Source: DATBSK01 sp964532485
GTDB taxonomy: Bacteria; Actinomycetota; Acidimicrobiia; IMCC26256; PALSA-555
Assembly (NCBI GenBank): GCA_964532485.1
Contig: CAZHKE010000018.1
Coordinates: 1 to 59,976, forward strand
Length of the DNA: 59,976 bases
Direction of reading: 5' to 3'
Positions 42,074 to 50,908 of the stretch are shown in pieces. Made by a program: the position numbers and the translations under genes. Position 1 is the stretch's first letter. Each line of letters begins with the position of its first letter. The notes under the pieces are model-generated. The model was not told the origin of the DNA and ran no database searches. It worked only from the letters and a program-made list of their open reading frames with translations.

Positions 42074-43768
42074 TCAGCGACGCACGAGCGCTTGGAGGTC
42101 GGCGCGGACCGCGGCGCAGCCTCCGCCCCGGGGCTGGTCGCGCCAGGCGGGCTCCAGGGTCGGTTCCAGCCCGGGCGCCTGCCACGGCGCCGCCCCCGCG
42201 CTGAGCGCGTCACCGACCACCTCCCAGAACGTCGAGCCGTCGTCGGGCTCCTCGCCGGCGAGCACCGCCGCGATCGCGTCCTGCGTCGTGGCATCACCGA
42301 GGAGACCGCCGTGGAACGCGCCGACGACCTGGTGGTCATAGCCGACGTCGACGGGGGCGGGCGCCGCGACACCCTCGTCGACGGGGAGCACCGCGTACGA
42401 CCGGACGCTCGGCGGCGCGCAAGCGAGCAGCGCCCCGACGGTCGGGCCGAGATCGACGATCGAGCGGAACAGCGGCGCGTCGGCCGACACGTCGACCGGG
42501 CCGAGCGTCCCGATGATGCCGGCGAGCGCGCGCATCACCACACCGGCCCCCACGCCCCATCCGTCTTCGCCGGGCGGGGGGTAGAAGACGCGACCGGGCT
42601 CGGCCAGGGGGCTGAGCAGCACGACGGCGTCGACGGGCGCGCGCGGGTACCCCGCGAGGTACACCTGCGACACGAGGGCGCCCTCGCTCTCGGCGACGAT
42701 GCTGACCCGCTCACCCGACGCATTGCGCAGCGCGTCCACCTGCCGGCGCATCTCGCGCGCCAGCTCGACCAGCCCCCGGTGGGTGTCGTCACGCTCGTAC
42801 GGCAACGGTCGCGCACGCGTGTCGAGGCCTCGGTACGAGAACCGCCGGATGAGGTGATCGCCCCGCACCCACCGGAACGTCACGCCGTCCCACCGGGAGT
42901 TGAACCCCTTCACCACGAGGACGGGAGGACCGCTTGCATCGGAGGACGCGCGCGGCGGCGGCGTCCGCCCCGATTCCACCGCGACCGAGACGGCGAAGCC
43001 GACGGCCGTACCGCCGAGGACGATCGCGAGCACGCCGGCGAGGCCGATCACCGCGAACGGCCGCCGGTGGCCTCTCCCCTCGCCCACTCCCCGATCGGGC
43101 GACGGTGTCGTCGCTCCGCGGCGGGCGAGGTCGTCGACGGCGCGGCAACGGCACCACGCCACGACGAGAGCGGCTGCCGCGGCGACGAACGGCACGGCGA
43201 CGTCGGGCACGACCGAGATCACCGCGCCGGCCGTCGTGAGCACCGCGAAGGCCAGCACGATCGCGGTGACGCTCACCCGGCTCGGACGATCGCGCAGCCA
43301 CGACGGCAGCACCTCGCCGTGGTGCACGAGGACGGCGACCATCAGGAGGACGGGCGTCGCGACGAAGAACAGCCACGAGAGCGACGTCACCGCCATCGCG
43401 AACGCAAGGACCGCGAACAGCACCAGCACCCCTACCTGGACGAGCGTGAACCGAGTCGCGCACCGAAGGTGCGTCCGCCGATCCGGGCTGGTCACGTCGC
43501 GGGGCCACGCGCACCGAACCAGCCACACGTCGAGCGCGGTCCGGAACGCCACGAGGGCGACGATCCCGACGACGACGACGAGCCACGACGGCTGGTACAC
43601 GAGGAACCAGCGGAGGTCGTGGTAGACGCCGAAGGGCGCCGGCGCGCTGACCTGAGGCGTGATCGCCGCCGCGCCGCGCGGCAGCAGCGCCACGACGAGG
43701 AGCGCCTCGGCCGCCGCGATGCCCGCTGACGCGACGAACAGGCGCGTATGGCCGCGAGCCAGGCTCAT
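42074..43768 (-). CDS. Multi-pass membrane protein with C-terminal alpha/beta-hydrolase domain
   Basis: A 564-residue protein: roughly 250 N-terminal residues with seven or eight hydrophobic segments, including one at about 235-260 (AVIGLAGVLAIVLGGTAVGFAV), then a soluble lipase-like domain. The domain opens VLVVKGFNSRWDGV and has the nucleophile elbow VAESEGALVSQVYLAGYP, where Ala-Glu-Ser-Glu-Gly replaces GxSxG, and a candidate acid/His near YDHQVVGAFHGG. The family is not recognised. It probably hydrolyses an acyl substrate at the membrane. ATG 43768; next gene begins upstream on the same strand. Confidence 0.75.
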   Translation of the reverse strand: MSLARGHTRLFVASAGIAAAEALLVVALLPRGAAAITPQVSAPAPFGVYHDLRWFLVYQPSWLVVVVGIVALVAFRTALDVWLVRCAWPRDVTSPDRRTHLRCATRFTLVQVGVLVLFAVLAFAMAVTSLSWLFFVATPVLLMVAVLVHHGEVLPSWLRDRPSRVSVTAIVLAFAVLTTAGAVISVVPDVAVPFVAAAAALVVAWCRCRAVDDLARRGATTPSPDRGVGEGRGHRRPFAVIGLAGVLAIVLGGTAVGFAVSVAVESGRTPPPRASSDASGPPVLVVKGFNSRWDGVTFRWVRGDHLIRRFSYRGLDTRARPLPYERDDTHRGLVELAREMRRQVDALRNASGERVSIVAESEGALVSQVYLAGYPRAPVDAVVLLSPLAEPGRVFYPPPGEDGWGVGAGVVMRALAGIIGTLGPVDVSADAPLFRSIVDLGPTVGALLACAPPSVRSYAVLPVDEGVAAPAPVDVGYDHQVVGAFHGGLLGDATTQDAIAAVLAGEEPDDGSTFWEVVGDALSAGAAPWQAPGLEPTLEPAWRDQPRGGGCAAVRADLQALVRR

Positions 43769-43787
43769 CGGCGCGCCGCGCCGGTCG

Positions 43788-44291
43788 TCAGCTCCGACGA
43801 GTCGTGGAGCGGGTGGACTTCGTCGCGCGCTTGGTCGTCTTCTTCGCGGCCGAGCGCTTGCGGGGCGGCTCGAGCGCGGCAGCCTCGGCCGGTGGCAGCT
43901 CGGTCACCACGCGGAACCCCATGCCCGTGCGCTGCGCCAGGACGTTGTAGAGGGCGAGGATCGCCACCGCGACCGCGACGATGAACGCCGTGAAGACCGC
44001 GCCGATGAAGAGGACGAGGATCCAATCGCCGAGCGTGTTCGCCCGGAAGTCGTCGAAGCCGACCTGATGCATCATGCCTTCGATCGCCGCCGTCATCCCG
44101 TTGGCCAGAAGCCAGGGGAGGAACGCCGCGAGGAAGAACACCAGGAAGATCGCTCCGACGAACGCGCCGAGCACCATCGCCGCGGACCGGACGTCGAACT
44201 CGCGCACGATCTCACCGGTCTCGCGCGTCGACTCGCGCGTCAGTGGAGTCAGTGCACGCTGCGTTCGCTTCTCCCGCTTGGTCATCGCCAC
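43788..44291 (-). CDS. Two-pass membrane protein, possibly DUF3566-like, with basic tail
   Basis: A 167-residue protein with two long hydrophobic segments (about 36-62 and 88-118) and the motif ALYNVLAQRTGMGFRVVTEL after the second, similar to the end of actinobacterial DUF3566 proteins. The C-terminus is a Lys/Arg/Ser/Thr tail (AAKKTTKRATKSTRSTTRRS) like that of histone-like proteins. GTG 44291 (then ATG 44285 two codons later) follows TAGGCT by 6 nt, so leaderless. Function unknown; the DUF3566 assignment is tentative. Confidence 0.7.
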   Translation of the reverse strand: MAMTKREKRTQRALTPLTRESTRETGEIVREFDVRSAAMVLGAFVGAIFLVFFLAAFLPWLLANGMTAAIEGMMHQVGFDDFRANTLGDWILVLFIGAVFTAFIVAVAVAILALYNVLAQRTGMGFRVVTELPPAEAAALEPPRKRSAAKKTTKRATKSTRSTTRRS

Positions 44292-44297
44292 GTTGGC

Positions 44298-44303
44298 AGC
44301 CTA
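44298..44303 (-). promoter_or_regulatory. -10 hexamer TAGGCT, leaderless layout
   Basis: TAGGCT on the minus strand, 6 nt before GTG 44291 of the two-pass membrane protein, no ribosome binding site between. Confidence 0.5.
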
Positions 44304-44336
44304 GACGTGGGTCGTCAGAACGCTTGGGTTCGCCGA

Positions 44337-45059
44337 TCACGAGCCGACGAGGTGGCCCTCGAACCACGCAAGCGCACGCTGCCAGCCGTCGGCGGCCGCT
44401 TCGGCATCGAAGTGGTCGGGTCGGGCGTCGCAGTGGAAGCCGTGCTGCGCCCCGGCGTAGCGAACGACGTCGGCATCGACGGGAGCCGCTGCCAGCGCCC
44501 GGCGCAGCTGCTCGACGTCGTCGACGGGGATCGACGTGTCCTCGTCGCCGAAGAGCCCGAGCCACGGCGTCTGCAGCGTCGCGGCCTCACCGACGATCGG
44601 GTCGAACGGGAGTGCTCCCTTGGTGACGATGCCAGCGCCGTAGAAGCCCACGGCGGCGCCGATCGCCCGGCGCGCGGCGACGAGGAACGTGACGCGGCCG
44701 CCGAAGCAGAAGCCCACGATGCCGATCGCACCATCCGCGTGGCCGGCATCGCGGAGGTGCGCCAGCGCGGCGTCGACGTCCATCAGGATGCCGTCGTCGG
44801 TCACACCCTCGAAGAGCGAGATCACCGCGGCGAAGTCCGTGTAGCCGGCCGTCCCCCCACCGGCGCGGTGGAACAACGCGGGCGCGATCGCGTGGTAGCC
44901 GGCGTCGGCGGCGCGTCGCGTCACGCCCTTGATGTGCTCGTTGACCCCGAAGGCCTCCTGGATCACCACGACGGCGCCCCGTGGCGTTCCCGCCGGCGTC
45001 GCCTCGAAGCACTCCATGGGGCCGACCCCCGTGTCCAACGAGATCGTCTGCTCGGACAT
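44337..45059 (-). CDS. Dienelactone-hydrolase-family protein
   Basis: A 240-residue alpha/beta hydrolase with the family's Cys nucleophile in IGIVGFCFGGRV, the conserved Glu in VVIQEAFGVNEHIKG, an Asp in LFGDEDTSIPVDDVE and the His in QHGFHCDARPDHFD. These enzymes open lactone rings (dienelactone in aromatic degradation) or cleave related esters. AAGGGGGAGC precedes ATG 45059. It lies downstream of the zinc dehydrogenase on the same strand (33 bp apart), so the two may share a message. Confidence 0.88.
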   Translation of the reverse strand: MSEQTISLDTGVGPMECFEATPAGTPRGAVVVIQEAFGVNEHIKGVTRRAADAGYHAIAPALFHRAGGGTAGYTDFAAVISLFEGVTDDGILMDVDAALAHLRDAGHADGAIGIVGFCFGGRVTFLVAARRAIGAAVGFYGAGIVTKGALPFDPIVGEAATLQTPWLGLFGDEDTSIPVDDVEQLRRALAAAPVDADVVRYAGAQHGFHCDARPDHFDAEAAADGWQRALAWFEGHLVGS

Positions 45060-45073
45060 CGCTCCCCCTTGAC

Positions 45074-45101
45074 GTCAGGACCGGCTTGCAGTCAGGACCG
45101 G
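45074..45101. repeat. Direct repeat GTCAGGACCGG over a stop codon
   Basis: GTCAGGACCGG at 45074-45084 and 45091-45101. The second copy contains the stop (TGA on the minus strand, 45092-45094) and last codons of the zinc dehydrogenase gene. Confidence 0.6.
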
Positions 45102-46327
45102 AAGTCGAACGCGACCTTGATCGCGCCCGAGTCGTCCTGCGTGGCGAGTGCCGTGAACGCGTCACGCCAGTCGTCGATCGAGAACCGGTGCGTGAGCATC
45201 CCCATGAGGTCGACTCGCCCGTCGCGGACGAGCTCGAGGTAGTGCTCGATGCCGTGCTTGCGGACGCCCTCGACGTCTTCGAACCCGAACGCGTTCGAGC
45301 CCACGAAGCTGAGCTCCTTGAAGTACAGCGGAGTGTCCTCCCAGTAGGTCGGGCCGTGCACACCGGCCTTCACGATCGTGCCGCGACCCTTGGCGACGCG
45401 CGCGCCGACCTCGAACGTCTCGCGTTTGCCGACCGTGTCGTACACGACGTCGATCCCTCCGGGGAAGGCCATCGGCATGCCATCGGCCGGCTGCAGCACC
45501 CCGCCCGACCACGCCGCGGCCTCTTCGATGACCTGGATGGCGGGCTCGTGCGCGATCACCGTGGCGCCGAGCGCGCGGGCCATCGTGGCCTGCGCCGCGA
45601 AGCGCGCGACGACGAGCACGTCGGTCTCGGGGTGCAGCGCCCGCAAGATCGCGGTGGCACACGTGCCGAGCGCGCCCGCGCCGTACACCATCGCCTTGCC
45701 ACCCGACGGCGGTGGGTGCCGCGTGATCGCGTGCAGGCTCACGGCGAAGGGGTCTGCGAACACGGCGAGCTCGTCGGAGACGCCCTCGGGCACCTTGTAG
45801 AGCATCGAGTCGTGGGCGGGCATGAGCTCGGCGAATCCGCCGGTAGCGTCCTTCGACGTGCCGGTGTGGATGCCCGGCGCGATCGGCCCGACCGCGTAGC
45901 TCCAGCACAACGAGTAGTCGCCCCGCTCGCAGGCAGGACAGATCGGCGAGACGCCTCGCGGCGCACACGACAGCCACGGGTTCAGCACGACGCGGTCGCC
46001 GACGTCGAGGCCCTCGGCCGCGGGCCCGAGCGCGACGACGTCGGCCACGACCTCGTGACCCAGCACCTGCGGCAGCGAGAACCACGCCTTCATCGGGTTG
46101 TCGGGCGACTGCACCTCGCCCCAGTCGCCGAAGACCTGCTTCGCGTCCGACCCACAGATGCCGGTGAGACGCGGCTTGGTGACGACCCAGTCGGGGAGGA
46201 GGAAGCCGGGCTCGTCCAGGTCGGTCAGCCGCATCGGCGTCCGCGCCAGGCCCGCGAGGAGCGGGTGGGCGGGATCGTCCGGGACGTCGAGCGGTTCGGG
46301 GCGAACTCCGTACAGCAGTGCGCGCAC
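45092..46327 (-). CDS. Zinc-dependent medium-chain alcohol dehydrogenase
   Basis: A 411-residue MDR-family enzyme: catalytic-zinc segment LTGICGSDAKQV, GHEVVADVVALG, a modified structural-zinc loop with Cys in LSCAPRGVSPICPACERGDYSLC, and the Rossmann VYGAGALGTCATAIL. Substrate unknown; likely NAD(P)-linked oxidation of an alcohol. GTG 46327 is 6 nt after TACGCT with no ribosome site, and gives the natural start RALLYGVRPEPL; the frame otherwise opens at 46357 in sequence that reads as promoter. Confidence 0.88.
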   Translation of the reverse strand: MRALLYGVRPEPLDVPDDPAHPLLAGLARTPMRLTDLDEPGFLLPDWVVTKPRLTGICGSDAKQVFGDWGEVQSPDNPMKAWFSLPQVLGHEVVADVVALGPAAEGLDVGDRVVLNPWLSCAPRGVSPICPACERGDYSLCWSYAVGPIAPGIHTGTSKDATGGFAELMPAHDSMLYKVPEGVSDELAVFADPFAVSLHAITRHPPPSGGKAMVYGAGALGTCATAILRALHPETDVLVVARFAAQATMARALGATVIAHEPAIQVIEEAAAWSGGVLQPADGMPMAFPGGIDVVYDTVGKRETFEVGARVAKGRGTIVKAGVHGPTYWEDTPLYFKELSFVGSNAFGFEDVEGVRKHGIEHYLELVRDGRVDLMGMLTHRFSIDDWRDAFTALATQDDSGAIKVAFDFRS

Positions 46328-46333
46328 GGTGAG

Positions 46334-46339
46334 AGCGTA
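46334..46339 (-). promoter_or_regulatory. -10 hexamer TACGCT before the zinc dehydrogenase
   Basis: TACGCT (minus strand), 6 nt before GTG 46327; leaderless layout. Confidence 0.5.
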
Positions 46340-46417
46340 TGCGTCATCGGCCGGCACGGGTCACCGCGACGATCGTCGACCCGAGTCGCCGGGGCCTCGA
46401 CGGCGATCCGGATCGCG

Positions 46418-46423
46418 TAGCCT
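46418..46423 (+). promoter_or_regulatory. -10 hexamer TAGCCT before the DUF3039 gene
   Basis: TAGCCT followed by 7 nt and GTG 46431; leaderless layout, back to back with the zinc dehydrogenase promoter about 80 bp away. Confidence 0.5.
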
Positions 46424-46430
46424 GCTCGGC

Positions 46431-46706
46431 GTGCCGACCGAGACAGAGACACCCGTCATCGCCCCGGTGGTCGAGCCGGTCACCACGCCGACGGAGGCGC
46501 CCGGCGCTCGACCCGTCGACACCGACGACGGCGATCACGACCGCTTCGCGCACTACGCCAAGAAGGCCGACATCACCCGCGCGCTCGTCACCGGCGAGGC
46601 GATCACGGCGCTGTGTGGGAAGAAGTGGGTGCCGACCCGCGACCCGTCGCGCTATCCGGTGTGCCCGACGTGTCGCGAGCGCAAGGCCGCGGGCTGGACG
46701 CTCTGA
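46431..46706 (+). CDS. DUF3039 protein
   Basis: A 91-residue actinobacterial protein. The Thr/Pro-rich N-terminus is followed by the conserved block FAHYAKKADITRALVTGEAITALCGKKWVPTRDPSRYPVCPTCRERKAAGW. Three Cys (C69 in ALCGK, then CPTC) resemble a small zinc-binding site. Function unknown. GTG 46431 is chosen by the TAGCCT hexamer 7 nt upstream. The following membrane-protein frame overlaps its end. Confidence 0.88.
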   Translation: MPTETETPVIAPVVEPVTTPTEAPGARPVDTDDGDHDRFAHYAKKADITRALVTGEAITALCGKKWVPTRDPSRYPVCPTCRERKAAGWTL

Positions 46707-47452
46707 GCGACAGCTCCCGGGCGACCCGCGCGCCCGCGGAACGGCTCCGAGCCGGGACCGTCGTCCGGACGGCGGCCCGGGTGCTGCGCGATCGGCCCCG
46801 GCGGGTCGCGGGCACCGCGGCGGTGGTGTTCGGTGCGTCCGCCTGGATCACGGCCGTCGTCGAGGTCGAGATCGTCGAGGCGGGCGCCCCGATCGAGGTC
46901 GAGGTGCTGGCGTCGGTGCTCGCCGCCGCGGTGGGCATGTACGGCATCGTGTTCTACGCGGGCCTGCTGGACCTCGTGCTCCGCACGTACCTCGACGGCG
47001 AGCCCGACGTGAGGATCGACGACGCGCTCCGGCGGCTTCCGCTGCTCCGCCTGCTCGGCGCCGATCTCGTCCTGATCGCCGCAGCCGCGATCGGCACGCT
47101 GTTGCTCGTCGTCCCCGGGGTCATCGCGTTCACGCTCCTGTGCCTGGTCGGTCCACTGATCATCTCCGAGGACCTGGGCGTGTTCGCCGGGCTTCGCCGC
47201 AGCTACGACCTCGTCCGTCCACACTTCTGGATGGCGTTCTTCCTCGTGACGATCCCGTTCACGATCGAGGACCAGCTGCTCCACGGCATCGACCTCTCCG
47301 TCTTCGGCCATCGCCTCATCGGGGCCTTCTGCATCAGCGCGCTGATCGGCGCCACCGTCGGCGCCGCAGTCGGGTTGCTCGAGGTCGTGCTCGCCCACGA
47401 GCTCCGCGAGCACGAGCGCGACGGCAACGCGAACGAAGCCGGGTGCGACTGA
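46661..47452 (+). CDS. Membrane protein of unknown function (start uncertain)
   Basis: About 260 residues with five to six hydrophobic segments from residue 50 on (VAGTAAVVFGASAWITAV, VLASVLAAAVGMYGIVFYAGLL, LLGADLVLIAAAAIGTLLLVVPGVIAF, MAFFLVTIPFTIE, LIGAFCISALIGATVGAAVGLL). The layout, with a reentrant VVPGV and RRSYDLVRPHFW loop, is like that of membrane-domain-only proteins related to glycerophosphodiester phosphodiesterase membrane regions. Candidate starts are GTG 46661, CTG 46703 (overlapping the DUF3039 stop) and GTG 46781; none has a good ribosome site. The frame is open from 46613. Its stop overlaps the lipB ATG. Confidence 0.65.
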   Translation: MPDVSRAQGRGLDALSDSSRATRAPAERLRAGTVVRTAARVLRDRPRRVAGTAAVVFGASAWITAVVEVEIVEAGAPIEVEVLASVLAAAVGMYGIVFYAGLLDLVLRTYLDGEPDVRIDDALRRLPLLRLLGADLVLIAAAAIGTLLLVVPGVIAFTLLCLVGPLIISEDLGVFAGLRRSYDLVRPHFWMAFFLVTIPFTIEDQLLHGIDLSVFGHRLIGAFCISALIGATVGAAVGLLEVVLAHELREHERDGNANEAGCD

Positions 47453-48108
47453 TGCGCGGCCCGCTGCGGGTCGCGCGCCTCGGCATCGCCGAGTACGACG
47501 CGACACTCGCGCTCCAGAACGACCTCCGTCGCCGACACGGCGAGCAGTGGCTGCTGCTGCTCGAGCACCCGCACGTGTACACCCTCGGCGTGCGCGCCCG
47601 CGACGAGCACGTGCTCGTCGACCCGGGCACCGTCGGCGCGCAGCAGGTGAGAGTTCAGCGGGGCGGTGACGTCACGTACCACGGCCCGGGACAGCTTGTC
47701 GGCTACCCGATCGTCGACGTCCCGCTGCGCTCACAAGCCGTCCCGGAACACGTCGCGACCATCGAGGACGTCGTGATCGCCACGTTGTCGGAGGCGGGGC
47801 TCGAGGGGGCGCGACGGCGACGCGGCTATCCCGGCGTCTGGATCGACGACCGGAAGATCGCCGCGATCGGGGTGCGCATCGCGAGGGGCCGGTCGATGCA
47901 CGGCTTCGCGATCAACGTCGATCCCGATCTCGCGATGTTCGACCACATCGTCCCGTGCGGGATCCACGGTCTTCGCGTCACGTCACTGGCCGCGGAGGGG
48001 ATCACGACGTCGGTCGACGCCGTGGCCGACGTGGTCGAGCATCACGCCGCGCGCTGCTGGGGTGACGGCTCGGTGCTCAGCTCGCGCGCGACACCGGAAC
48101 GTTGCTGA
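47452..48108 (+). CDS. lipB: Octanoyl-[acyl-carrier-protein]:protein N-octanoyltransferase
   Basis: A 218-residue LipB: transfers octanoate from acyl carrier protein to lipoyl domains, the first step of lipoate assembly. Conserved RGGDVTYHGPGQLVGYPI, the Lys of DDRKIAAIGVRIARG and the thioester Cys in HIVPCGIHG are all present. ATG 47452 overlaps the stop of the membrane protein (TGATG), so it is co-translated. No lipA nearby. The 3' end overlaps the convergent P450 gene by 32 bp. Confidence 0.95.
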   Translation: MRGPLRVARLGIAEYDATLALQNDLRRRHGEQWLLLLEHPHVYTLGVRARDEHVLVDPGTVGAQQVRVQRGGDVTYHGPGQLVGYPIVDVPLRSQAVPEHVATIEDVVIATLSEAGLEGARRRRGYPGVWIDDRKIAAIGVRIARGRSMHGFAINVDPDLAMFDHIVPCGIHGLRVTSLAAEGITTSVDAVADVVEHHAARCWGDGSVLSSRATPERC

Positions 48109-49303
48109 ATCCCGCGACGTTCGACATCTGCACCCGCCGCAGCCCCGTCTCGTCGATCTCGTAGCGGGGCCACCGGTCGCGCAGCTCCTCGAACGCGACC
48201 TTGCTCTCGAGCCGGGCGAGGGCGGCGCCGAGGCACGCGTGAATGCCGTGACCCAGGCCGACGGCCAACCCCTGTTCGCGGTCGATGTCGAACCGGTCGG
48301 GATCGTCGTACTCGCGCTCGTCGCGGTTCGCCGCGCCGGTGACGAGGAACACGGGGCTCCCCTCGGGGATCGTCGTGCCGTGGAGCTCCGCCGGCCGGTG
48401 CGTGAAGCGCCCCTGGTACTGCGACGGGGCCCAGTACCGCAGCACCTCTTCGACCGCGGGCTGAGCCTTTCCCGGGTCGTCGAGGATCTTCTGCCACTCG
48501 GACGGGTTCCGCGCGAACAACACCGCTGCGTTGCCGATGAGCTTGGTGACGGTCTCGCTCCCGGCTGCCGCGAGCAAGGTCGCGAAGCCGGCGATCTCCT
48601 CGTCGTCGAGGCGATGCGTCGCACCGTCCCCACCCTCGGAGACCGGATCCTCGACCTCCACCTCCGTGAGGCGTGTGATCATGTCGTCGGCCGGATGCGC
48701 CCGCTTCTCGCCGATCAGCTCGAGGAAGTAGAGGATCTGCGACAGCCCCGCCTCCATTCCCTCTGGCGTCGGGCTCGGGTCGCCCGGCTCGCGGTGCAGC
48801 ATCAGGTCGGTCCAATGGCGGATCTGCTGACGGTCGTCCTTCGGCACGCCGAGCATGATCGAGATCACCTCGACCGGGAACGGCGCCGAGAAGTCCGCGA
48901 CCGCGTCGAAGGATTCCGCATCGTCGAACGGTGCCAGGTGCGACGTGACGACGTCGCGGATCATCGGCTCCAGCGCGGCCATGGCGCGCGGCGTGAAGAC
49001 GCGACTGACCAGCTTGCGCATCCGGTCGTGGTCGGGTGGGTCCATCATGATGATGCTCGTGCCCTTCATGCTCGAGCTCGGGTCGGTGAGCTGGTCGATC
49101 GTGAGACCGTGCTCCGAGCTGAAGGTCTTCCAGTCGCGGTGGGCCGCGACGACGTCGGCGAAGCGCGACAACGCCCAGAACCCGTAGCGCTCGTTGTGGT
49201 ACACGGGCGCCTCGTCGCGCAGCCATCGGTAGGTGTCGTACGGGTCGTCGAAGAAGTCGGCCGAGAGCGGGTCGAACTCGCGCCGCGTGCGTTGCTTCGT
49301 CAT
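48077..49303 (-). CDS. Cytochrome P450
   Basis: A 408-residue bacterial P450: I-helix TLLAAAGSETVTKLIG, ExxR in VEEVLRYW, and haem loop GLGHGIHACLG with Cys about 357. In place of the usual FG the haem loop begins GLG. SIIMMDPPDHDRMRKLVSRVFTPRAM is the typical C-helix region. Substrate unknown; no ferredoxin next to it, unlike the P450 at 12.0 kb. ATG 49303 follows TACGCT by 7 nt. Divergent from the carboxyltransferase gene. Confidence 0.92.
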   Translation of the reverse strand: MTKQRTRREFDPLSADFFDDPYDTYRWLRDEAPVYHNERYGFWALSRFADVVAAHRDWKTFSSEHGLTIDQLTDPSSSMKGTSIIMMDPPDHDRMRKLVSRVFTPRAMAALEPMIRDVVTSHLAPFDDAESFDAVADFSAPFPVEVISIMLGVPKDDRQQIRHWTDLMLHREPGDPSPTPEGMEAGLSQILYFLELIGEKRAHPADDMITRLTEVEVEDPVSEGGDGATHRLDDEEIAGFATLLAAAGSETVTKLIGNAAVLFARNPSEWQKILDDPGKAQPAVEEVLRYWAPSQYQGRFTHRPAELHGTTIPEGSPVFLVTGAANRDEREYDDPDRFDIDREQGLAVGLGHGIHACLGAALARLESKVAFEELRDRWPRYEIDETGLRRVQMSNVAGFSNVPVSRAS

Positions 49304-49310
49304 CAAAGGG

Positions 49311-49361
49311 AGCGTACGACGTCCACCGACGGGACCGCACGGCGCACGAGCCGCATACGCT
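49311..49361. promoter_or_regulatory. Divergent leaderless promoters, P450 / carboxyltransferase
   Basis: The same hexamer TACGCT occurs on each strand: minus 49316-49311, 7 nt before ATG 49303, and plus 49356-49361, 7 nt before ATG 49369. The two messages would start only about 65 bp apart. Confidence 0.55.
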
Positions 49362-49368
49362 GCTTGCC

Positions 49369-50901
49369 ATGATCGGACCCGTGCACGAGCACGTCGAGCG
49401 GGCGCGACGCGGGAACCGAGACCGCGAACGCGAGACGGCCAAGCTCGCGAAAGCCAACAAGCTGTTCGTGCGCGACCGTCTCGCGCTCCTGCTCGACGAA
49501 GACTCCTTCGTCGAGGACGGGCTCCTCGCCAACGCGCTCGCCGACGAGCTCCCCGCTGACGGCGTCGTGACCGGCACGGGTCGTGTCGACGGGCGGCCCG
49601 TGTGCGTGATGGCGAACGACCCCACGGTGAAGGCCGGCTCGTGGGGGGCGCGCACCGTGGAGAAGATCCTCCGACTCACCGAGACGGCGCTGCGACTCGA
49701 GGTGCCCGTCGTCTACCTCGTCGACTCGGCGGGCGCGCGCATCACCGACCAGGTCGATCTGTTCCCGGGCCGTCGCGGCGCGGGACGCATCTTCGCCAAC
49801 CAGGTGCGGCTGTCGGGCCGCGTCCCGCAGGTGTGCTGCCTCTTCGGCCCGTCGGCCGCCGGTGGTGCGTACATCCCCGCCTTCTGCGACGTCGTGTTCA
49901 TGGTCGAGAGCAACGCCTCGATGTACCTCGGCTCACCCCGCATGGCCGAAGCGGTGATCGGCGAGCACGTCTCGCTCGAGGAGATGGGCGGCGCGCGCAT
50001 GCACGCGACCGTCAGCGGCTGCGGCGACAACCTCGTCACCGACGACACCGAGGCGATCGAGTCGGCGAAGCGCTGGCTCTCGTACCTGCCGACGAGCTGG
50101 CGCGACGACCCTCCGCGCGCTCGGGCGGCGTCACCGGCTTCCCCGCCGGCGACGATCGCCGACATCGTCCCGCCAGAGGAGCGGCGCGCCTACGACATGC
50201 ATCGCGTCGTGACCGCGATCGTCGACACCGACTCGTTCACAGCGGTGAAGCCGCTCTTCGCCAAGGAGCTGATCTGTGGCTTCGGGCGACTGGACGGCGC
50301 CCCGATCGGCATCGTGGCGAGCAACCCGATGCACCTCGGTGGGGTGCTGTTCGTCGACTCGGCCGACAAGGCGGCGCGCTTCGTGTGGCTCTGCGACGCG
50401 TTCAACGTGCCGCTGCTGTTCCTCGCCGACGTTCCGGGCTTCATGATCGGCACCGCGGTCGAGCGTGAGGGCATCATCCGCCACGGAGCCAAGATGATCA
50501 CCGCGATCGCCGAGGCGACGGTCCCGAAGATCTCGGTGATCGTTCGCAAGGCGTACGGCGCCGGGCTCTATGCGATGTGCGGCCCCGCGTTCGACCCCGA
50601 CGCGTGCCTCGCCCTGCCGAGCGCGCAGATCGCTGTCATGGGGCCCGACCCGGCGGTCAACGCGGTCTTCTACAACGCGATCCAGGAGATCGACGATCCC
50701 GACGAGCGAGCGACGTTCGTCGCCGAGAAGCGCGCCGAGTACGAGGCCGACGTCGATCTCATCCGGCTCGCGGCGGAGCTCGTCGTCGACGCCGTCGTCG
50801 AGCCGGTCGAGCTGCGCGACGAGCTCGTCCGGAGGTTCGCGCTCGCGCGGACGCGCCGTCGCGAGGTGCTCGCGCGCCGCCACGGCGTCCCCCCGGTGTG
50901 A
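49369..50901 (+). CDS. Acyl-CoA carboxylase carboxyltransferase (beta) subunit
   Basis: A 510-residue AccD/PccB/MccB-type carboxyltransferase with two crotonase-like halves: GTGRVDGRPVCVMANDPTVKAGSWG, VYLVDSAGARI, SAAGGAYIPAFCD in the first and ICGFGRLDGAPIGIVASNP, ADVPGFMIGTAVEREGIIRHGAKM, RKAYGAGLYAMCGPAFDPD in the second. It moves CO2 from carboxybiotin to an acyl-CoA; the loop is closer to the methylcrotonyl/geranyl-CoA class than to acetyl-CoA enzymes, but substrate is not certain. No biotin-carrying alpha subunit is encoded in the window. An SDR follows 7 bp downstream. Confidence 0.9.
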   Translation: MIGPVHEHVERARRGNRDRERETAKLAKANKLFVRDRLALLLDEDSFVEDGLLANALADELPADGVVTGTGRVDGRPVCVMANDPTVKAGSWGARTVEKILRLTETALRLEVPVVYLVDSAGARITDQVDLFPGRRGAGRIFANQVRLSGRVPQVCCLFGPSAAGGAYIPAFCDVVFMVESNASMYLGSPRMAEAVIGEHVSLEEMGGARMHATVSGCGDNLVTDDTEAIESAKRWLSYLPTSWRDDPPRARAASPASPPATIADIVPPEERRAYDMHRVVTAIVDTDSFTAVKPLFAKELICGFGRLDGAPIGIVASNPMHLGGVLFVDSADKAARFVWLCDAFNVPLLFLADVPGFMIGTAVEREGIIRHGAKMITAIAEATVPKISVIVRKAYGAGLYAMCGPAFDPDACLALPSAQIAVMGPDPAVNAVFYNAIQEIDDPDERATFVAEKRAEYEADVDLIRLAAELVVDAVVEPVELRDELVRRFALARTRRREVLARRHGVPPV

Positions 50902-50908
50902 ACACGGC

